A stretch of 64,000 nucleotides of DNA from a bacterium (GTDB taxonomy: Bacteria > Joyebacterota > Joyebacteria > Joyebacterales > Joyebacteraceae), in NCBI GenBank assembly GCA_025774935.1, contig JALGZK010000005.1:62001-126000 (forward strand). The letters run 5' to 3'. Positions 24,265 through 33,206 of this stretch are shown here, piece by piece (within the stretch, counting starts at the first letter, position 1; every line of letters starts with the position of its first letter). Made by a program: the position numbers and the translations under genes. Under the pieces are notes generated by a model. It was not told the origin of the DNA, searched no databases, and saw nothing but the letters and a program-made list of their open reading frames with translations.

Positions 24265-25275
24265 CTAGACCTGCCGGAGGAACCGGAGGTCGTTCTCGTG
24301 GTAGAGCCTGATGTCGCTGACGCCGCTCATCATCATCGCGATCCGGTCGATCCCGAGACCGAACGCGTAGCCGGTGTAGACGTCCGGGTCGTACCCGACC
24401 GCCTCGAAGACCCGCGGGTCGACCATGCCGGCGCCCAGGAGTTCGACCCAACCGGTGTTCTTGCAGACGCCGCACCCTTCTCCGCGGCAGATCCGGCACT
24501 CGATGTCGACCTCGGTCGAGGGCTCCGTGAACGGGAAGAAGCCCGGCCGGAACCTCACGACGACCTCCTGGCCGTACAGCTCGCCGAGGAACTTCTGGAG
24601 GACGCCCATCAGCTCGCCGAACCGGACGCCCTTGTCGATGTAGAGACCCTCGAGCTGGTAGAACTCGGACCCGTGCGACGCGTCGGGCGTCTCGTTGCGG
24701 TAGACCCTGCCCGGCGCGATGATCCTGATCGGCGGTTTCCTCGACTGCATCGTCCGGATCTGGACGGGCGACGTGTGCGTGCGAAGGAGCTTGTCGCCCT
24801 CGATGTAGAACGTGTCGTGCATGTCGCGCGCCGGGTGGTCGGCCGGGATGTTCAGGGCCTCGAAGTTGTGGAAGTCGTCCTCGATGTGAGGGCCCGTCGC
24901 CACCTCGAAGCCAAGGGTCGCGAAGATGGTCTCGAGACGCTCGAGCGTGCGGGTTATGGGGTGCTTCCTGCCGACCCAGGGGAGCCTCCCGGGCAGCGTC
25001 AGGTCGGGCTCCCCGGCGCCGCCTCCCGCGCCACCGGCGAGCCTCTCGGCCGCGGCTTCCAGCAGCGCCGACAGCTCCTGCTTGATCTCGTTGACGGCGC
25101 GCCCCGCGGCCCGTCGCTCGTCCTCCGGAAGCTTCCCGAGCCCCCGCGAGGCCTGATTGAGCTCACTCTTCCGCCCGAGATACCGGACGCGCGCCTCCTC
25201 GAGCTCGGAGGCACTGCTCGCGCCCTCGAACGCCGCCACGGCTTCGACCCTGAGCTCCTTCAGCCGTTCGATCAC
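24265..25275 (-). CDS. pheS: Phenylalanyl-tRNA synthetase alpha subunit
   Basis: The catalytic subunit has an N-terminal coiled-coil arm (1-90) and a class II core: motif 1 HPITRTLERLETIFATLGF, DDFHNFEALNIPADHPARDMHDTF read in pieces, motif 2 HTSPVQIRTM and GRVYRNETPDASHG, and motif 3 GLGIDRIAMM. At 336 residues it is the usual length. It sits in the classic infC-rpmI-rplT-pheS-pheT order, 24 bp after rplT. Confidence 0.96.
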   Translation of the reverse strand: MIERLKELRVEAVAAFEGASSASELEEARVRYLGRKSELNQASRGLGKLPEDERRAAGRAVNEIKQELSALLEAAAERLAGGAGGGAGEPDLTLPGRLPWVGRKHPITRTLERLETIFATLGFEVATGPHIEDDFHNFEALNIPADHPARDMHDTFYIEGDKLLRTHTSPVQIRTMQSRKPPIRIIAPGRVYRNETPDASHGSEFYQLEGLYIDKGVRFGELMGVLQKFLGELYGQEVVVRFRPGFFPFTEPSTEVDIECRICRGEGCGVCKNTGWVELLGAGMVDPRVFEAVGYDPDVYTGYAFGLGIDRIAMMMSGVSDIRLYHENDLRFLRQV

Positions 25276-25299
25276 GACCTGCCTCCCCGGATCAGCCGA

Positions 25300-25656
25300 C
25301 TAGTCGACGGTGCCCTTCGCGACGTCGACGAGCTTCGCGAACCCGTCGGCGTCGTTCGTCGCCATCTCGGCCAGCATCTTCCGGTCGATCTCGACGTTGG
25401 CCTCCTTGAGCCCGTGCATGAACCGGCTGTAGGAGAGCCCGTGCAGTCTCGCACCAGCGTTGATCCGGATAATCCACAACCTCCGCATCTCACCCTTGCG
25501 CGCCCTGCGGTCGCGGTACGCGTACTGCCCCGCCCGCTGGACGGTCTCCCGAGCCGTCCGGATCAGCTTGCTCCGGCCGCCGCGGTAACCCTTCGCGGCC
25601 TTCAGCACCTTCTTGCGGCGCCGTCTCGATGCCGGCGCTCCTCTCACCCTGGACAT
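25300..25656 (-). CDS. rplT: 50S ribosomal protein L20
   Basis: The 118-residue basic protein has the L20 hallmarks [36 protein letters not shown] and [17 protein letters not shown]20 binds 23S rRNA early in assembly and in several bacteria represses its own operon through the leader mRNA. It follows rpmI and precedes pheS. Confidence 0.97.
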   Translation of the reverse strand: MSRVRGAPASRRRRKKVLKAAKGYRGGRSKLIRTARETVQRAGQYAYRDRRARKGEMRRLWIIRINAGARLHGLSYSRFMHGLKEANVEIDRKMLAEMATNDADGFAKLVDVAKGTVD

Positions 25657-25698
25657 CCCTCTTCGTCCTTTCCGTACGCTTGGTCCTGGTTCTGCGTC

Positions 25699-25893
25699 CT
25701 ACTTCGGCAGCAACCTCTCGATGCGCGGCTTGTCCGCCTTGTGGACGTACGCCGACTTCCGCAGGTTCCGCTTCTGGCCAGAGCTCTTGCGGATGAAGAA
25801 GTGACTCGTGTAGGCCTTGAACCTACGAATCTTGCCCTTCCCCGTCCGCTTGAACCTCTTCGCCGCTCCCCTGTGCGTCTTTATCTTCGGCAT
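25699..25893 (-). CDS. rpmI: 50S ribosomal protein L35
   Basis: The 64-residue protein has the L35 signature [22 protein letters not shown] and the conserved [13 protein letters not shown]. The ATG follows AGGAG about 8 nt upstream. Unusually, the first 71 nt lie inside the infC coding region in another frame, so infC translation passes over the rpmI start. Confidence 0.97.
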   Translation of the reverse strand: MPKIKTHRGAAKRFKRTGKGKIRRFKAYTSHFFIRKSSGQKRNLRKSAYVHKADKPRIERLLPK

Positions 25894-26437
25894 CCTTCGT
25901 GCTCCTGCTCTCCTTGGTCTTGTGACCCGGCTTCGGCGCGATGACCATCACCATCGCCCTGCCTTCGCTTCGGATCGACACCTCGACGTTTGCGATGTCG
26001 GAGAGATCCTCGATGGCTCTCTCCATGATGACCCGGCCGCGCTCCTTGTGGGCGAGCTCGCGACCCCTGAAGATCACCGTGATCTTTACCTTGTCGCCTT
26101 CTTCGAGGAACTCGCGGGCGTGGCGGATCTTGAAGTCGTAGTCGTGCTTCTCGATCTTCGGACGCATCTTCACTTCCTTGAGATGCGTCACGTGCTGGCG
26201 CTTCTTCGCTTCCTTCGCCCGCTTGTTCGCCTCGTACATGTACTTCCCGTAATCCATGATCTTGCAGACGGGCGGTCTCGCCTTCGGAGACACCTCGACG
26301 AGATCGAGCCCCCGCTCCTCTGCCAACGCGAGCGCCTCGGACGTCGGCAGGATCCCCACCTGGCTCCCGTCTGCATCTACCACCCGCACCTGAGGAATCC
26401 TGATCCTCCGGTTGATGCGCGGGGTCTGTATTGCCAC
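25823..26437 (-). CDS. infC: Translation initiation factor IF-3
   Basis: IF-3 controls start-codon selection and subunit dissociation. Both domains are present: N-domain [15 protein letters not shown] and C-domain [21 protein letters not shown] with [14 protein letters not shown]. The start is GTG at 26437, with AAGGAGG only 4 nt upstream, rather than the rare AUU used for autoregulation in E. coli. After the core ends at about residue 170, an acidic, Gly/Asp/Lys-rich tail extends the protein to 204 residues; its last 71 nt overlap rpmI. Confidence 0.95.
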   Translation of the reverse strand: MAIQTPRINRRIRIPQVRVVDADGSQVGILPTSEALALAEERGLDLVEVSPKARPPVCKIMDYGKYMYEANKRAKEAKKRQHVTHLKEVKMRPKIEKHDYDFKIRHAREFLEEGDKVKITVIFRGRELAHKERGRVIMERAIEDLSDIANVEVSIRSEGRAMVMVIAPKPGHKTKESRSTKDAEDKDAQGSGEEVQADGEGQDS

Positions 26438-26453
26438 CGTACCTCCTTCCCGT

Positions 26454-26544
26454 CGCCGGTGTCGCCACCGGCGGCCTGGAACGGAAAACGGGACGCACCG
26501 TCAGTGCACCCCGTTCTCCGAGCCGTCAGGAGACGACTCTCCTG
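26454..26544 (-). promoter_or_regulatory. infC leader with three consecutive hairpins
   Basis: Between tRNA-Val and infC the transcript would form three stems. In transcription order: a 7-bp stem (26527-26544), a 12-bp stem with two wobbles followed by TTTT-CC (26487-26515), and an 8-bp stem closed by a GCGA tetraloop (26454-26473) ending 17 nt before the start codon. The middle stem resembles a weak intrinsic terminator, suggesting attenuation, possibly by L20 or IF-3. This is an inference from structure and place. Confidence 0.5.
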
Positions 26545-26676
26545 AACCCTGTGTCGGAACCTCTTCGGGTCTCGTCAGAGCCCTCGAGGTGAGAAGCGGG
26601 ATGCTTCTGCTTCGTCCCTGTTCGAATGTGCCCCTCGCCGACCGTTTCGTCGCGACGGGTCCGCCTCCTTACGGAG

Positions 26677-26754
26677 TGGTGGGCGATACTGGACTCGAAC
26701 CAGTGACCTCTTGCATGTCAAGCAAGCACTCTAACCAAACTGAGCTAATCGCCC
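26677..26754 (-). tRNA. tRNA-Val (anticodon GAC)
   Basis: The cloverleaf is clear: acceptor GGGCGAT with ATCGCCC, D arm GCTC/GAGT, anticodon stem CTTGC/GCAAG around loop TTGACAT, T loop TTCGAGT and an encoded ACCA end. Anticodon GAC reads valine GUC and GUU. It sits just after a strong promoter and upstream of infC, so it may share a transcript with the infC-pheT operon. Confidence 0.94.
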
Positions 26755-26808
26755 AAGTACTGGACGGAGCCCTCCCGCGCGGAGGCCCCTATTCCTTCGA
26801 CCCACAAG

Positions 26809-26836
26809 AATATACGGGTTCTCGAGGGACTGTCAA
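26809..26836 (-). promoter_or_regulatory. Sigma-70 promoter for tRNA-Val and probably infC operon
   Basis: TTGACA (26831-26836 on the minus strand) is separated by 16 nt from TATATT (26809-26814). The predicted transcript start is near 26802, about 48 nt upstream of the mature tRNA. A CCTCC/GGAGG hairpin lies between start and tRNA. Confidence 0.72.
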
Positions 26837-26850
26837 GCGGGAAGTGCCTG

Positions 26851-28266
26851 CTAGCGCGCGGGTCCGCGTATCCCCACGACCCTGATCTCCGTCATCTCCT
26901 CGACGGCGAACTTCGGGCCCTCGCGGCCCAGACCGCTCTCCTTCTCCCCTCCGTAGGGCATGAGGTCGACCCGGAAGGTCGGGACGTCGTTCACCATGAC
27001 GCCCCCGCACCGGATCTCCCGGGCGGCCCGGAGGGCGTCGTCGAGCCGGTCTGTGTAGACCCCCGTCTGGAGGCCGTAGCGGGAGCGGTTCACGTGGTCG
27101 ATCGCCTCGTCGAGAGTCCCGAACGGCCGGACGGCGATCACGGGCGCGAACGCCTCGTCCTTCCACACGCGGGCCTCGTCGGGGACGCCGGTCAGGATCG
27201 TGGGCTCGAGGAGCGCGCCCTCGCGCCCTCCTCCGGCGACGAGAGACGCACCCATGCTCCTCGCCTCCTCGATCCAGCTCTCGGCGCGCTCGGCCTCACC
27301 CTCCTCGATCATCGGCCCGACGTCGGTCGCTTCGTCGAGCTGGTCTCCGAGCTCGAGCGACGCGGTCACGTTCGCCGCCGCCTCGAGGAACCGGTCGAGC
27401 ACCGTCTCCTCGACGAGCACGCGCTGGACCGAGATGCAGACCTGGCCGGCCAGCGCGTACCCGGCCCGAGCCGAGCGCTCCGCCGCCGCCCCGACGTCGC
27501 AGTTCGCGGTCACGATCACCGCTGAGTTCGAGCCGAGCTCCATAGCGGTCTTCTTGAGGCCGGCGCGAGACATGATCGCCTTCCCGATCTCCACGCTGCC
27601 GGTGAACGTCACCATCCTCGGGACCGGGCTCGAGACGAGTCTGTCCCCCACGGTGCTCCCGGAACCCGTGATCACGGAGAGCGCCTCGGGCGGGAGGCCG
27701 GCTTCGTACAGGATCTTCCCGAACGCGATGTCGGTGAGGGGCGTCACCGTAGCGGGCTTGAGTATCACGGCGTTTCCGGCCGCGAACGCCGGTGCGATCT
27801 TGTGCGCCGCGAGGTTCACGGGGAAGTTGAACGGAGTGATCGCGAGGACGACGCCGACCGGGACGCGGATGTAGAACCCGAATCGGTCCTTGCCGGTCGG
27901 GGCGCCGTCGAACGGGACGACCTCGCCCGCGAGCCTGCGAGCCTCCTCCGCGGAGACCGCGAGGGTCTGGACCGTCCGCGAAATCTCGCCCCGGGCCTCC
28001 CGGAGCGTCTTCCCCACCTCGGACGCCATCGTGAGCGCGAGCTCCTCGATCCGTTCGCCCACCATCCGGGACGCCCTGGCGAGGATCTCCGCTCTGTCGA
28101 AACGGCTCATGCGCTCCATGATGCGAGCGCCCTCGACCGCGGTCGAGAGCGCATGGTCAACCTGTTCCTCTGAGGCGGCGGGGACGGTGTCGATCTCGGA
28201 ACCGTCGAACGGGTTCAGGACGGGGATCGCGCGCTCGCCCTCGACCTCGCGCCCGCCGATCAGCAT
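26851..28266 (-). CDS. NAD(P)-dependent aldehyde dehydrogenase
   Basis: The 471 residues carry all ALDH catalytic positions: Asn147 in ITPFNFP, Lys170 in ILKPA, Glu243 in MELGSN and nucleophile Cys277 in GQVCISVQR. Overall it resembles the lactaldehyde/GapN-like branch; the substrate cannot be fixed from sequence. ATG at 28266 starts 2 bp after the ClpB-like gene's stop with GGAG nearby. A longer open reading through the upstream gene in another frame is spurious. It ends the cvpA-clpB-like-aldh unit. Confidence 0.88.
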   Translation of the reverse strand: MLIGGREVEGERAIPVLNPFDGSEIDTVPAASEEQVDHALSTAVEGARIMERMSRFDRAEILARASRMVGERIEELALTMASEVGKTLREARGEISRTVQTLAVSAEEARRLAGEVVPFDGAPTGKDRFGFYIRVPVGVVLAITPFNFPVNLAAHKIAPAFAAGNAVILKPATVTPLTDIAFGKILYEAGLPPEALSVITGSGSTVGDRLVSSPVPRMVTFTGSVEIGKAIMSRAGLKKTAMELGSNSAVIVTANCDVGAAAERSARAGYALAGQVCISVQRVLVEETVLDRFLEAAANVTASLELGDQLDEATDVGPMIEEGEAERAESWIEEARSMGASLVAGGGREGALLEPTILTGVPDEARVWKDEAFAPVIAVRPFGTLDEAIDHVNRSRYGLQTGVYTDRLDDALRAAREIRCGGVMVNDVPTFRVDLMPYGGEKESGLGREGPKFAVEEMTEIRVVGIRGPAR

Positions 28267-28268
28267 CC

Positions 28269-30296
28269 TCACTTCTTCTCCTCCGCGGGTGGCTCGTCCT
28301 TGAACGCGGGGATCGACGACGAGCTGCCGCTCCCCTCGCAGACCTCGATGTCCCCCTCGACGGCGCGCACCGTGACCTCGTCCACATCCCCGTGCGTTAT
28401 GAGGAACCGCGCTAAGGGCTTCAGGACGAGGCCCTCGACCGTCCGCCCGAGGTTCCTCGCACCGTACTCGCGGCTGTGTCCCTTCTCGACGATCACGGCG
28501 ACCGCGCCGTCGCTCACGTTGAGCCTGATGTCCCTGAGCGCCAGCCTCGCGCGGATGTCGTCGAGATGCACGTTGACCGAGAGCTGGTCGAAGAGCAGCA
28601 CCTCGTCGATCCCGGCCATGAACTCGGCCGGGAAGAACTCCTCGATCGCGTCGCGCGCCTCCTGGACGTGCCTCTCGTGCTGCTTCAGGTCGAAGCTCGC
28701 GAACCCCACCGCTCCCTCGTCGCGCATCCCGGGAACGATGTTCTCGGAGTTCGACGTCATGACGACGGTCGCGTTCGAGAAGTGGACCTTCGTCCCGCGG
28801 CCGTCCGTGATGAACCCGTGCCTGAACACCTGCATGAGCATCACGGCGACGTCGCGGTGGGCGCGCTCGATGTGGTCGAACACGATCACGCTGTGGGGGT
28901 GCGCCAGGACGGCGCTCGAGAGGTCGCCGGGGTAGTCGACCTCCCCGAGCTGGAGGCCCGTCAGACGCGCGAGCCCATCGTCGTCGCTGTACTGCACCAT
29001 GTTGAACTCGAACAGGAGCTCCTCGCTGCCGTAGACCTCCTTGGCGAGCGCCTGGGCGAGCTCCGACTTCCCGACGCCCGGAGGCCCAACGAACAGGAAG
29101 ACCCCGTTCGGGCGGGTCGGCCGCGCGTCGAGACCGAGCATCGACACGCGGATCGTGTCGGCGACCTTCTTGATGCAGTGGTCCTGCCCCTTCACGCGGA
29201 CCGAGAGGTGTTCCTCGAGCGAGAGGAGCTCCTCGCTTCCGCCGTCGGCGAGCTTCTCGGGCGGGACGCCGATCCAGTCGGCGAGCGCGTCGGCGACGTG
29301 CTCGTAGCGGAGGCTCGGGAGGTCCGCCTCGGCGTCCGCCGCGGCCGCGGCGCCGTCGGCCGACGTCGCGAGCTTCGACGCGGCCCGGTCGAGCAGCTCG
29401 AGGGCCTTCCCCGGGAGCACGCGCTCCGTCACGTGAGCCATCGAGAGGTCGACGACCGCCTCGACGGCCTCGGGCTCGATCCTGACGCCGTGGAAGTCCC
29501 CGAGCGCGTCGGCGCGGTGCTCGAGGATCCCGATCGTCGCCGTCCGTGACGGCTCCGGGATGTCGACGCGCGTGAGAACCTTCCCGCACCACGGCAGCGC
29601 CCGCGACGCCTCGAGGTAGAGGTCGGGAGCGGCGCTCCCCATGAGGTAGAGCCCGGGCTGCCGGCAGCCGAGCTCGATGGCGTACGCGGCGCTCATGAAT
29701 GACTTCTGCTGGCCCAGGACGCCCATGAAGCCCGTGATCTGACTCAGAAAGAGAATGACGCCGTCGTCCGCGGCGGCCTCGCGGAGCGCGGTGAACACGA
29801 TCCGCTCGAAGTCACCCGGCTCGCGGACGCTCCCGATCACGCGGTAGAACGGGAGCTCGATGATCCTGCGGCCCACGAGCCGCGGAGGGACCTTTCCCTC
29901 GGCGATGTGCTGTGCGAGGAGGAGAACGACGGCCTGCTTCCCGATGCCGTCGGGGCCGATCAGAACGGCGGCGTGTCCGTGCCGCCGCTGAAGGATCTCC
30001 TTGATCTGCGTGAGTTCGGAGTGCCAGAGGTCGCCGTCGGGCAGGTCGCCGCGGGACGCCGCGATCTCGGAGAGGTCGACGCCGAGCTGGCCGAGGACGG
30101 TGGTCCCTTCGGGAGGCGCGGCGTCGGGACCGACGCCGGCCGTTGCGGGCGAGTCACCCTCGGAGGACGCGGGCCCCGCGAGGACGCCTTCCGTTCCCTC
30201 GAGCCCCTCCCCGGAGCCGCCGGTCCCCACTCCGGATCCACCCTCCACCTCTCCCGGCGATCCCGTCGCTCCCGGAGCGTCCGGCTCGCGCGTCAT
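28269..30296 (-). CDS. ClpB/ClpA-like double AAA+ protein with degenerate catalytic motifs
   Basis: The 675 residues resemble Hsp100 proteins without an N-terminal Clp domain. A Gly/Pro/Ser-rich stretch (1-65) precedes the first AAA+ domain (about 85-345), a short linker, then the second (about 365-650). Domain 1 has Walker A GPDGIGKQ (114-121), but its Walker B reads LFLSQI: Ser185-Gln186 replace Asp-Glu. Domain 2 has a good Walker A GPPGVGKS (404-411) and sensor-1 Asn516, but Walker B is FDHIE with His475 in place of the catalytic Glu, and the pore loop GYVG is GEVD (451-454). It may bind ATP but hydrolyse and thread poorly. It lies between cvpA and an aldehyde dehydrogenase. The function is unknown. 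Confidence 0.82.
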   Translation of the reverse strand: MTREPDAPGATGSPGEVEGGSGVGTGGSGEGLEGTEGVLAGPASSEGDSPATAGVGPDAAPPEGTTVLGQLGVDLSEIAASRGDLPDGDLWHSELTQIKEILQRRHGHAAVLIGPDGIGKQAVVLLLAQHIAEGKVPPRLVGRRIIELPFYRVIGSVREPGDFERIVFTALREAAADDGVILFLSQITGFMGVLGQQKSFMSAAYAIELGCRQPGLYLMGSAAPDLYLEASRALPWCGKVLTRVDIPEPSRTATIGILEHRADALGDFHGVRIEPEAVEAVVDLSMAHVTERVLPGKALELLDRAASKLATSADGAAAAADAEADLPSLRYEHVADALADWIGVPPEKLADGGSEELLSLEEHLSVRVKGQDHCIKKVADTIRVSMLGLDARPTRPNGVFLFVGPPGVGKSELAQALAKEVYGSEELLFEFNMVQYSDDDGLARLTGLQLGEVDYPGDLSSAVLAHPHSVIVFDHIERAHRDVAVMLMQVFRHGFITDGRGTKVHFSNATVVMTSNSENIVPGMRDEGAVGFASFDLKQHERHVQEARDAIEEFFPAEFMAGIDEVLLFDQLSVNVHLDDIRARLALRDIRLNVSDGAVAVIVEKGHSREYGARNLGRTVEGLVLKPLARFLITHGDVDEVTVRAVEGDIEVCEGSGSSSSIPAFKDEPPAEEKK

Positions 30297-30367
30297 CGAT
30301 GCTCTCCTCTCGCTCGCGGGTGCGGCTCGCGCCGCTCAGCGGACACCAGCGCGCTGCGGGCGGGGCG

Positions 30368-31003
30368 TCAGGACCCGCCCTCAGACGCCACCCATGGTTC
30401 TCCGGCCCCGTCGGGCGGCTGGTTCGGCGGTTCCTCAGCCTCTTCCTGTTCGGCGGCCAGGGTCCGCGCCCTCTTCGCTCCGGCGTCCCTCCACTCCTTC
30501 CGGAGCTTCTCGTACTGCTCGTTGATCGTCTCGCGTGCGTCTTCCGGCAGGAGCGCGACGACCGCGTCGGTCACGAAGAGGACCTTCGGGGCGAGACGCG
30601 AGTCGACGATGAAGCCCTCCTCCCCGAACCCGGCCATCACGGTGAGCAGGATGATTACGCCGGAGATGATCGCGGCGATCACGAGCCCGAGGACTCCTCC
30701 GAGGAGCCCGTCGAACCACCCGAGCGCCGAGATCTTCACGGCCTTGGCGACGAAGCGGGACAGCAGGCCGACGAGGACGACCACGAGCGCGAAGATGATC
30801 AGGAACCCCGTGATCGCTCTGACGGCCTCGCCCGGGATGAATGTGAGGAAGGTCTCGCTGGCGAGTTCGTAGTAGCCGGAAGCGAGGACGATCCCGAGGA
30901 CGAGCCCGGCCAGGCCGAGAAGGCCCCGGACCAGCCCGCGGGCAAGCCCGCTCAGGAGCCCGATGAGGAGGATGATCGCGATGACAAGATCTGCGGCATT
31001 CAT
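30368..31003 (-). CDS. cvpA: CvpA family membrane protein
   Basis: CvpA-family proteins are small inner-membrane proteins linked to colicin V production and envelope homeostasis. From ATG 31003, preceded by GGAGG, the 211 residues contain four or so hydrophobic helices (about 2-22, 25-45, 62-85, 100-125) with the family pattern GLARGLVRGLLGLAGL and SALGWFDGLLGGVLGL. A charged Glu/Lys/Arg-rich cytoplasmic tail follows (about 150-211). It heads an operon with the ClpB-like gene. Confidence 0.82.
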   Translation of the reverse strand: MNAADLVIAIILLIGLLSGLARGLVRGLLGLAGLVLGIVLASGYYELASETFLTFIPGEAVRAITGFLIIFALVVVLVGLLSRFVAKAVKISALGWFDGLLGGVLGLVIAAIISGVIILLTVMAGFGEEGFIVDSRLAPKVLFVTDAVVALLPEDARETINEQYEKLRKEWRDAGAKRARTLAAEQEEAEEPPNQPPDGAGEPWVASEGGS

Positions 31004-31050
31004 GGCGCCTCCCACGCTCTTGTCCGGCGCGGACGGAATCGCGTCGCGTG

Positions 31051-31079
31051 ACGCTAGCACCGTCCGCAGGCGCTGTCAA
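31051..31079 (-). promoter_or_regulatory. Sigma-70 promoter for cvpA operon
   Basis: TTGACA (31074-31079, minus strand) is 17 nt from TAGCGT (31051-31056). The predicted start near 31044 gives a leader of about 40 nt to the cvpA ATG. Confidence 0.62.
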
Positions 31080-31163
31080 GACGGCTGTGCGCGTCGTCGA
31101 GCGGCCGTGTCGACGCGGGTTGTCAGGAACGATCGAGTCGTGGTCGTGCCGGGATCCCGTGGG

Positions 31164-33131
31164 CTAGTTGATGACGAGCAGCTTGTTGGTGAAGACCTCG
31201 CCGTCGACGGCGAGGGCGTAGAGATAGCAGCCTGACGCCACCCTGTTGCCTCCGCGGGAGGTGGCGTCCCAGTCGAAGTCGTGGCGCCCCGGGGGCAGCC
31301 TCGCATCGACGAGGTGCCGGACGACCCGGCCGGCGATGTCGTAGATGGTCAGCGAGACCGACGAGCTCCCGGCCCAGCGATCGTCGTCGGGGATGTCGAA
31401 CGAGATCGTCGTCCTCTCCCGGACGGGATGCGGGGAGCACGCGAGCCCGAGACCCGTTCTTCCCGTGAGGGTCAACCGCCCGCCACTCTCTTCGGCCCTT
31501 CGTTCGATAGGTCGGACGCTCCCCGGATCTATCGAAACCTCTACAGGACGAGACGGCTGACCCTCACATCCGTTGGCGTCGATCGGTGCGACCTGGTAGT
31601 AGTGCAGTTCGCGCCGGATCGTCTGCGTGTCGATGTACAGGGGCTCGTCGACCACGTCGAGGAGCTCCCTCTCACTCATCGTGCCGTTCCGTAACTCCCA
31701 GTGGTAGATCGCGTAGCCCGTCGCGTCGGGCAGCGCCTGCCACTCGATGCGAACGCCGCCCCGGTCTTCGAGCATCTCCGCAGTCACGAGGTCCTTCGGC
31801 ATCTCCAGAAGCCGCCCGGACCCCACGAGCACGGACCCGCTCTGCGGCGGCAGGACGAATTCGTCCACGGCGTCCTCGAGCGGATAGTATCTTCCGGTCC
31901 AGGACCGAGGCTCGTGATAGCGCGCGCCGAGCTGGATCGTCTGCGTGTAGGAGGACGGGTTGACGAGGGCGAGCCCTCCCGTGAATCGCCTGATCTTCAC
32001 CATCTCGCCCAGCTCGACCCAGGGGGCGTCCCCGGGGTCCGATGGCGGCGTCTCGGCGGCTCCCGTGGGCTGGCCGAGGTCGATGTCGTAGTACTCGTGC
32101 CACCAGCACTGGGAGTGCTCGGGAAGCCCCTCTCCCCCGTCGATCGAGAAGTACCCGTCGCCGAAGACGAGGGTGCTCGCGAACGCGAAGCCGAACTGCT
32201 GGTCGTACGACCCGTCCCTGATGGGTCCGTTCGGCCCCACGGCCCCGCGCCAGATGGCGTTCACGATGTTGACGGTCGGCCGCCGGTAGCGCTCGTCGAT
32301 CGACGCGTAGCCGTACTCGCGGTTCACGATGTTCTGATACCAGCCGCCGTGCATGTTCGGGAAGTCCTCGCGCGTCGAGCCGTTGCAGATCTCGAAGAAC
32401 GTGTTGTTCCCGTTCGTGGCGATGATGTAGTCGTCGCCGACGAGCTGCCGGAGCCCGGTGACGAGCATGTGCTGCCCGCCGCGCCACGCGGCGTCCAGGG
32501 CGAGCTCGCCGTCCGGCATGCCGTCGAGGTTCGAGTCGATGGGATCGGCCACGTACGCGTTCGCCCACTCGATCTTGTCCATGCAGTAGTCGAGGTAGAC
32601 CCCATCCCAGCATCCGCCGGGTCCGAGGTTCTCCGCGATGAACCCGGGCATCCACTCGCAGAGCCTCTGGCCCTGCGCGTTCTCGGGACACCAGAGCGTC
32701 TGGTTGAGGAGCGCCGAGCCGAACGGCATCATGACGCGCTCTCCCCTCGTGTCGTACATCCACCAGCCGTTCTGGTTGATGGCGTCGACGAGGAGCTCGT
32801 TGATCTCGGGGTCCGTCCAGTCGCCGCAGTACCCGATCGGCATGTGCACGAGGAACTTGATGTCGGGGTTCAGCTGACGGATGGCAACCATCTCGTCCTG
32901 ATACCACGCCTGCGCGCGCTTCGTCAGGACGACGACATCCCACCGCGAGAAGAGCTCGAGGTCCTGTCCGATCAGTGTCCCGAAGTAGATGTTCGCGAGT
33001 CGAGGATAGGTCTCCTCACCGGAGGCCGGAGATGGCCAGAGGAGGATGGCCGCCGTGAGAAGGAACGCCGTCGCCAGTATGAGGATCCTGACGTGCTGAC
33101 GGGCGCCCGTCGCTGCTTCGCCTCGATGCAT
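31164..33131 (-). CDS. Secreted putative glycoside hydrolase with C-terminal sorting-like domain
   Basis: After a signal peptide (about 14-38) the 655-residue protein has a probable TIM-barrel domain (45-400) similar to the hypothetical glycosyl hydrolase group GHL15/putative glycoside hydrolase: LFSRWDVVVL, PDIKFLVHMPIG, WDGVYLDYCMDKI and IATNGNNTFF mark successive strands. Acidic residues in YLDYCMDKIE could be catalytic. An Asp-rich segment DSNLDGMPDG resembles a calcium-binding repeat. A fibronectin-like domain (about 470-545) is followed by a FlgD-Ig/T9SS-like end with FDIPDDD, IYDIAGRVVR and SGCYLYALAVDG. It has its own sigma-54 promoter. The substrate is unknown; its neighbour is a polysaccharide locus. 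Confidence 0.72.
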   Translation of the reverse strand: MHRGEAATGARQHVRILILATAFLLTAAILLWPSPASGEETYPRLANIYFGTLIGQDLELFSRWDVVVLTKRAQAWYQDEMVAIRQLNPDIKFLVHMPIGYCGDWTDPEINELLVDAINQNGWWMYDTRGERVMMPFGSALLNQTLWCPENAQGQRLCEWMPGFIAENLGPGGCWDGVYLDYCMDKIEWANAYVADPIDSNLDGMPDGELALDAAWRGGQHMLVTGLRQLVGDDYIIATNGNNTFFEICNGSTREDFPNMHGGWYQNIVNREYGYASIDERYRRPTVNIVNAIWRGAVGPNGPIRDGSYDQQFGFAFASTLVFGDGYFSIDGGEGLPEHSQCWWHEYYDIDLGQPTGAAETPPSDPGDAPWVELGEMVKIRRFTGGLALVNPSSYTQTIQLGARYHEPRSWTGRYYPLEDAVDEFVLPPQSGSVLVGSGRLLEMPKDLVTAEMLEDRGGVRIEWQALPDATGYAIYHWELRNGTMSERELLDVVDEPLYIDTQTIRRELHYYQVAPIDANGCEGQPSRPVEVSIDPGSVRPIERRAEESGGRLTLTGRTGLGLACSPHPVRERTTISFDIPDDDRWAGSSSVSLTIYDIAGRVVRHLVDARLPPGRHDFDWDATSRGGNRVASGCYLYALAVDGEVFTNKLLVIN

Positions 33132-33206
33132 GTGCCCCGCTCCATGTTGCCGCCCACAGGATGCAACAGTACGCCATCCGGCCGCGCAGATTGCTCATGC
33201 CATATT

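Noticed and set aside
26851-29592. One long 913-codon minus-strand frame covering the aldehyde dehydrogenase and half of the ClpB-like gene
   Set aside because: Only the part from 28266 resembles a protein family; upstream residues are Arg-rich nonsense in the frame opposite the real ClpB-like reading.
30368-31060. Longer cvpA start at 31060
   Set aside because: The extension would start before the predicted transcript start near 31044; ATG at 31003 has a good GGAGG and begins directly with the first membrane helix.
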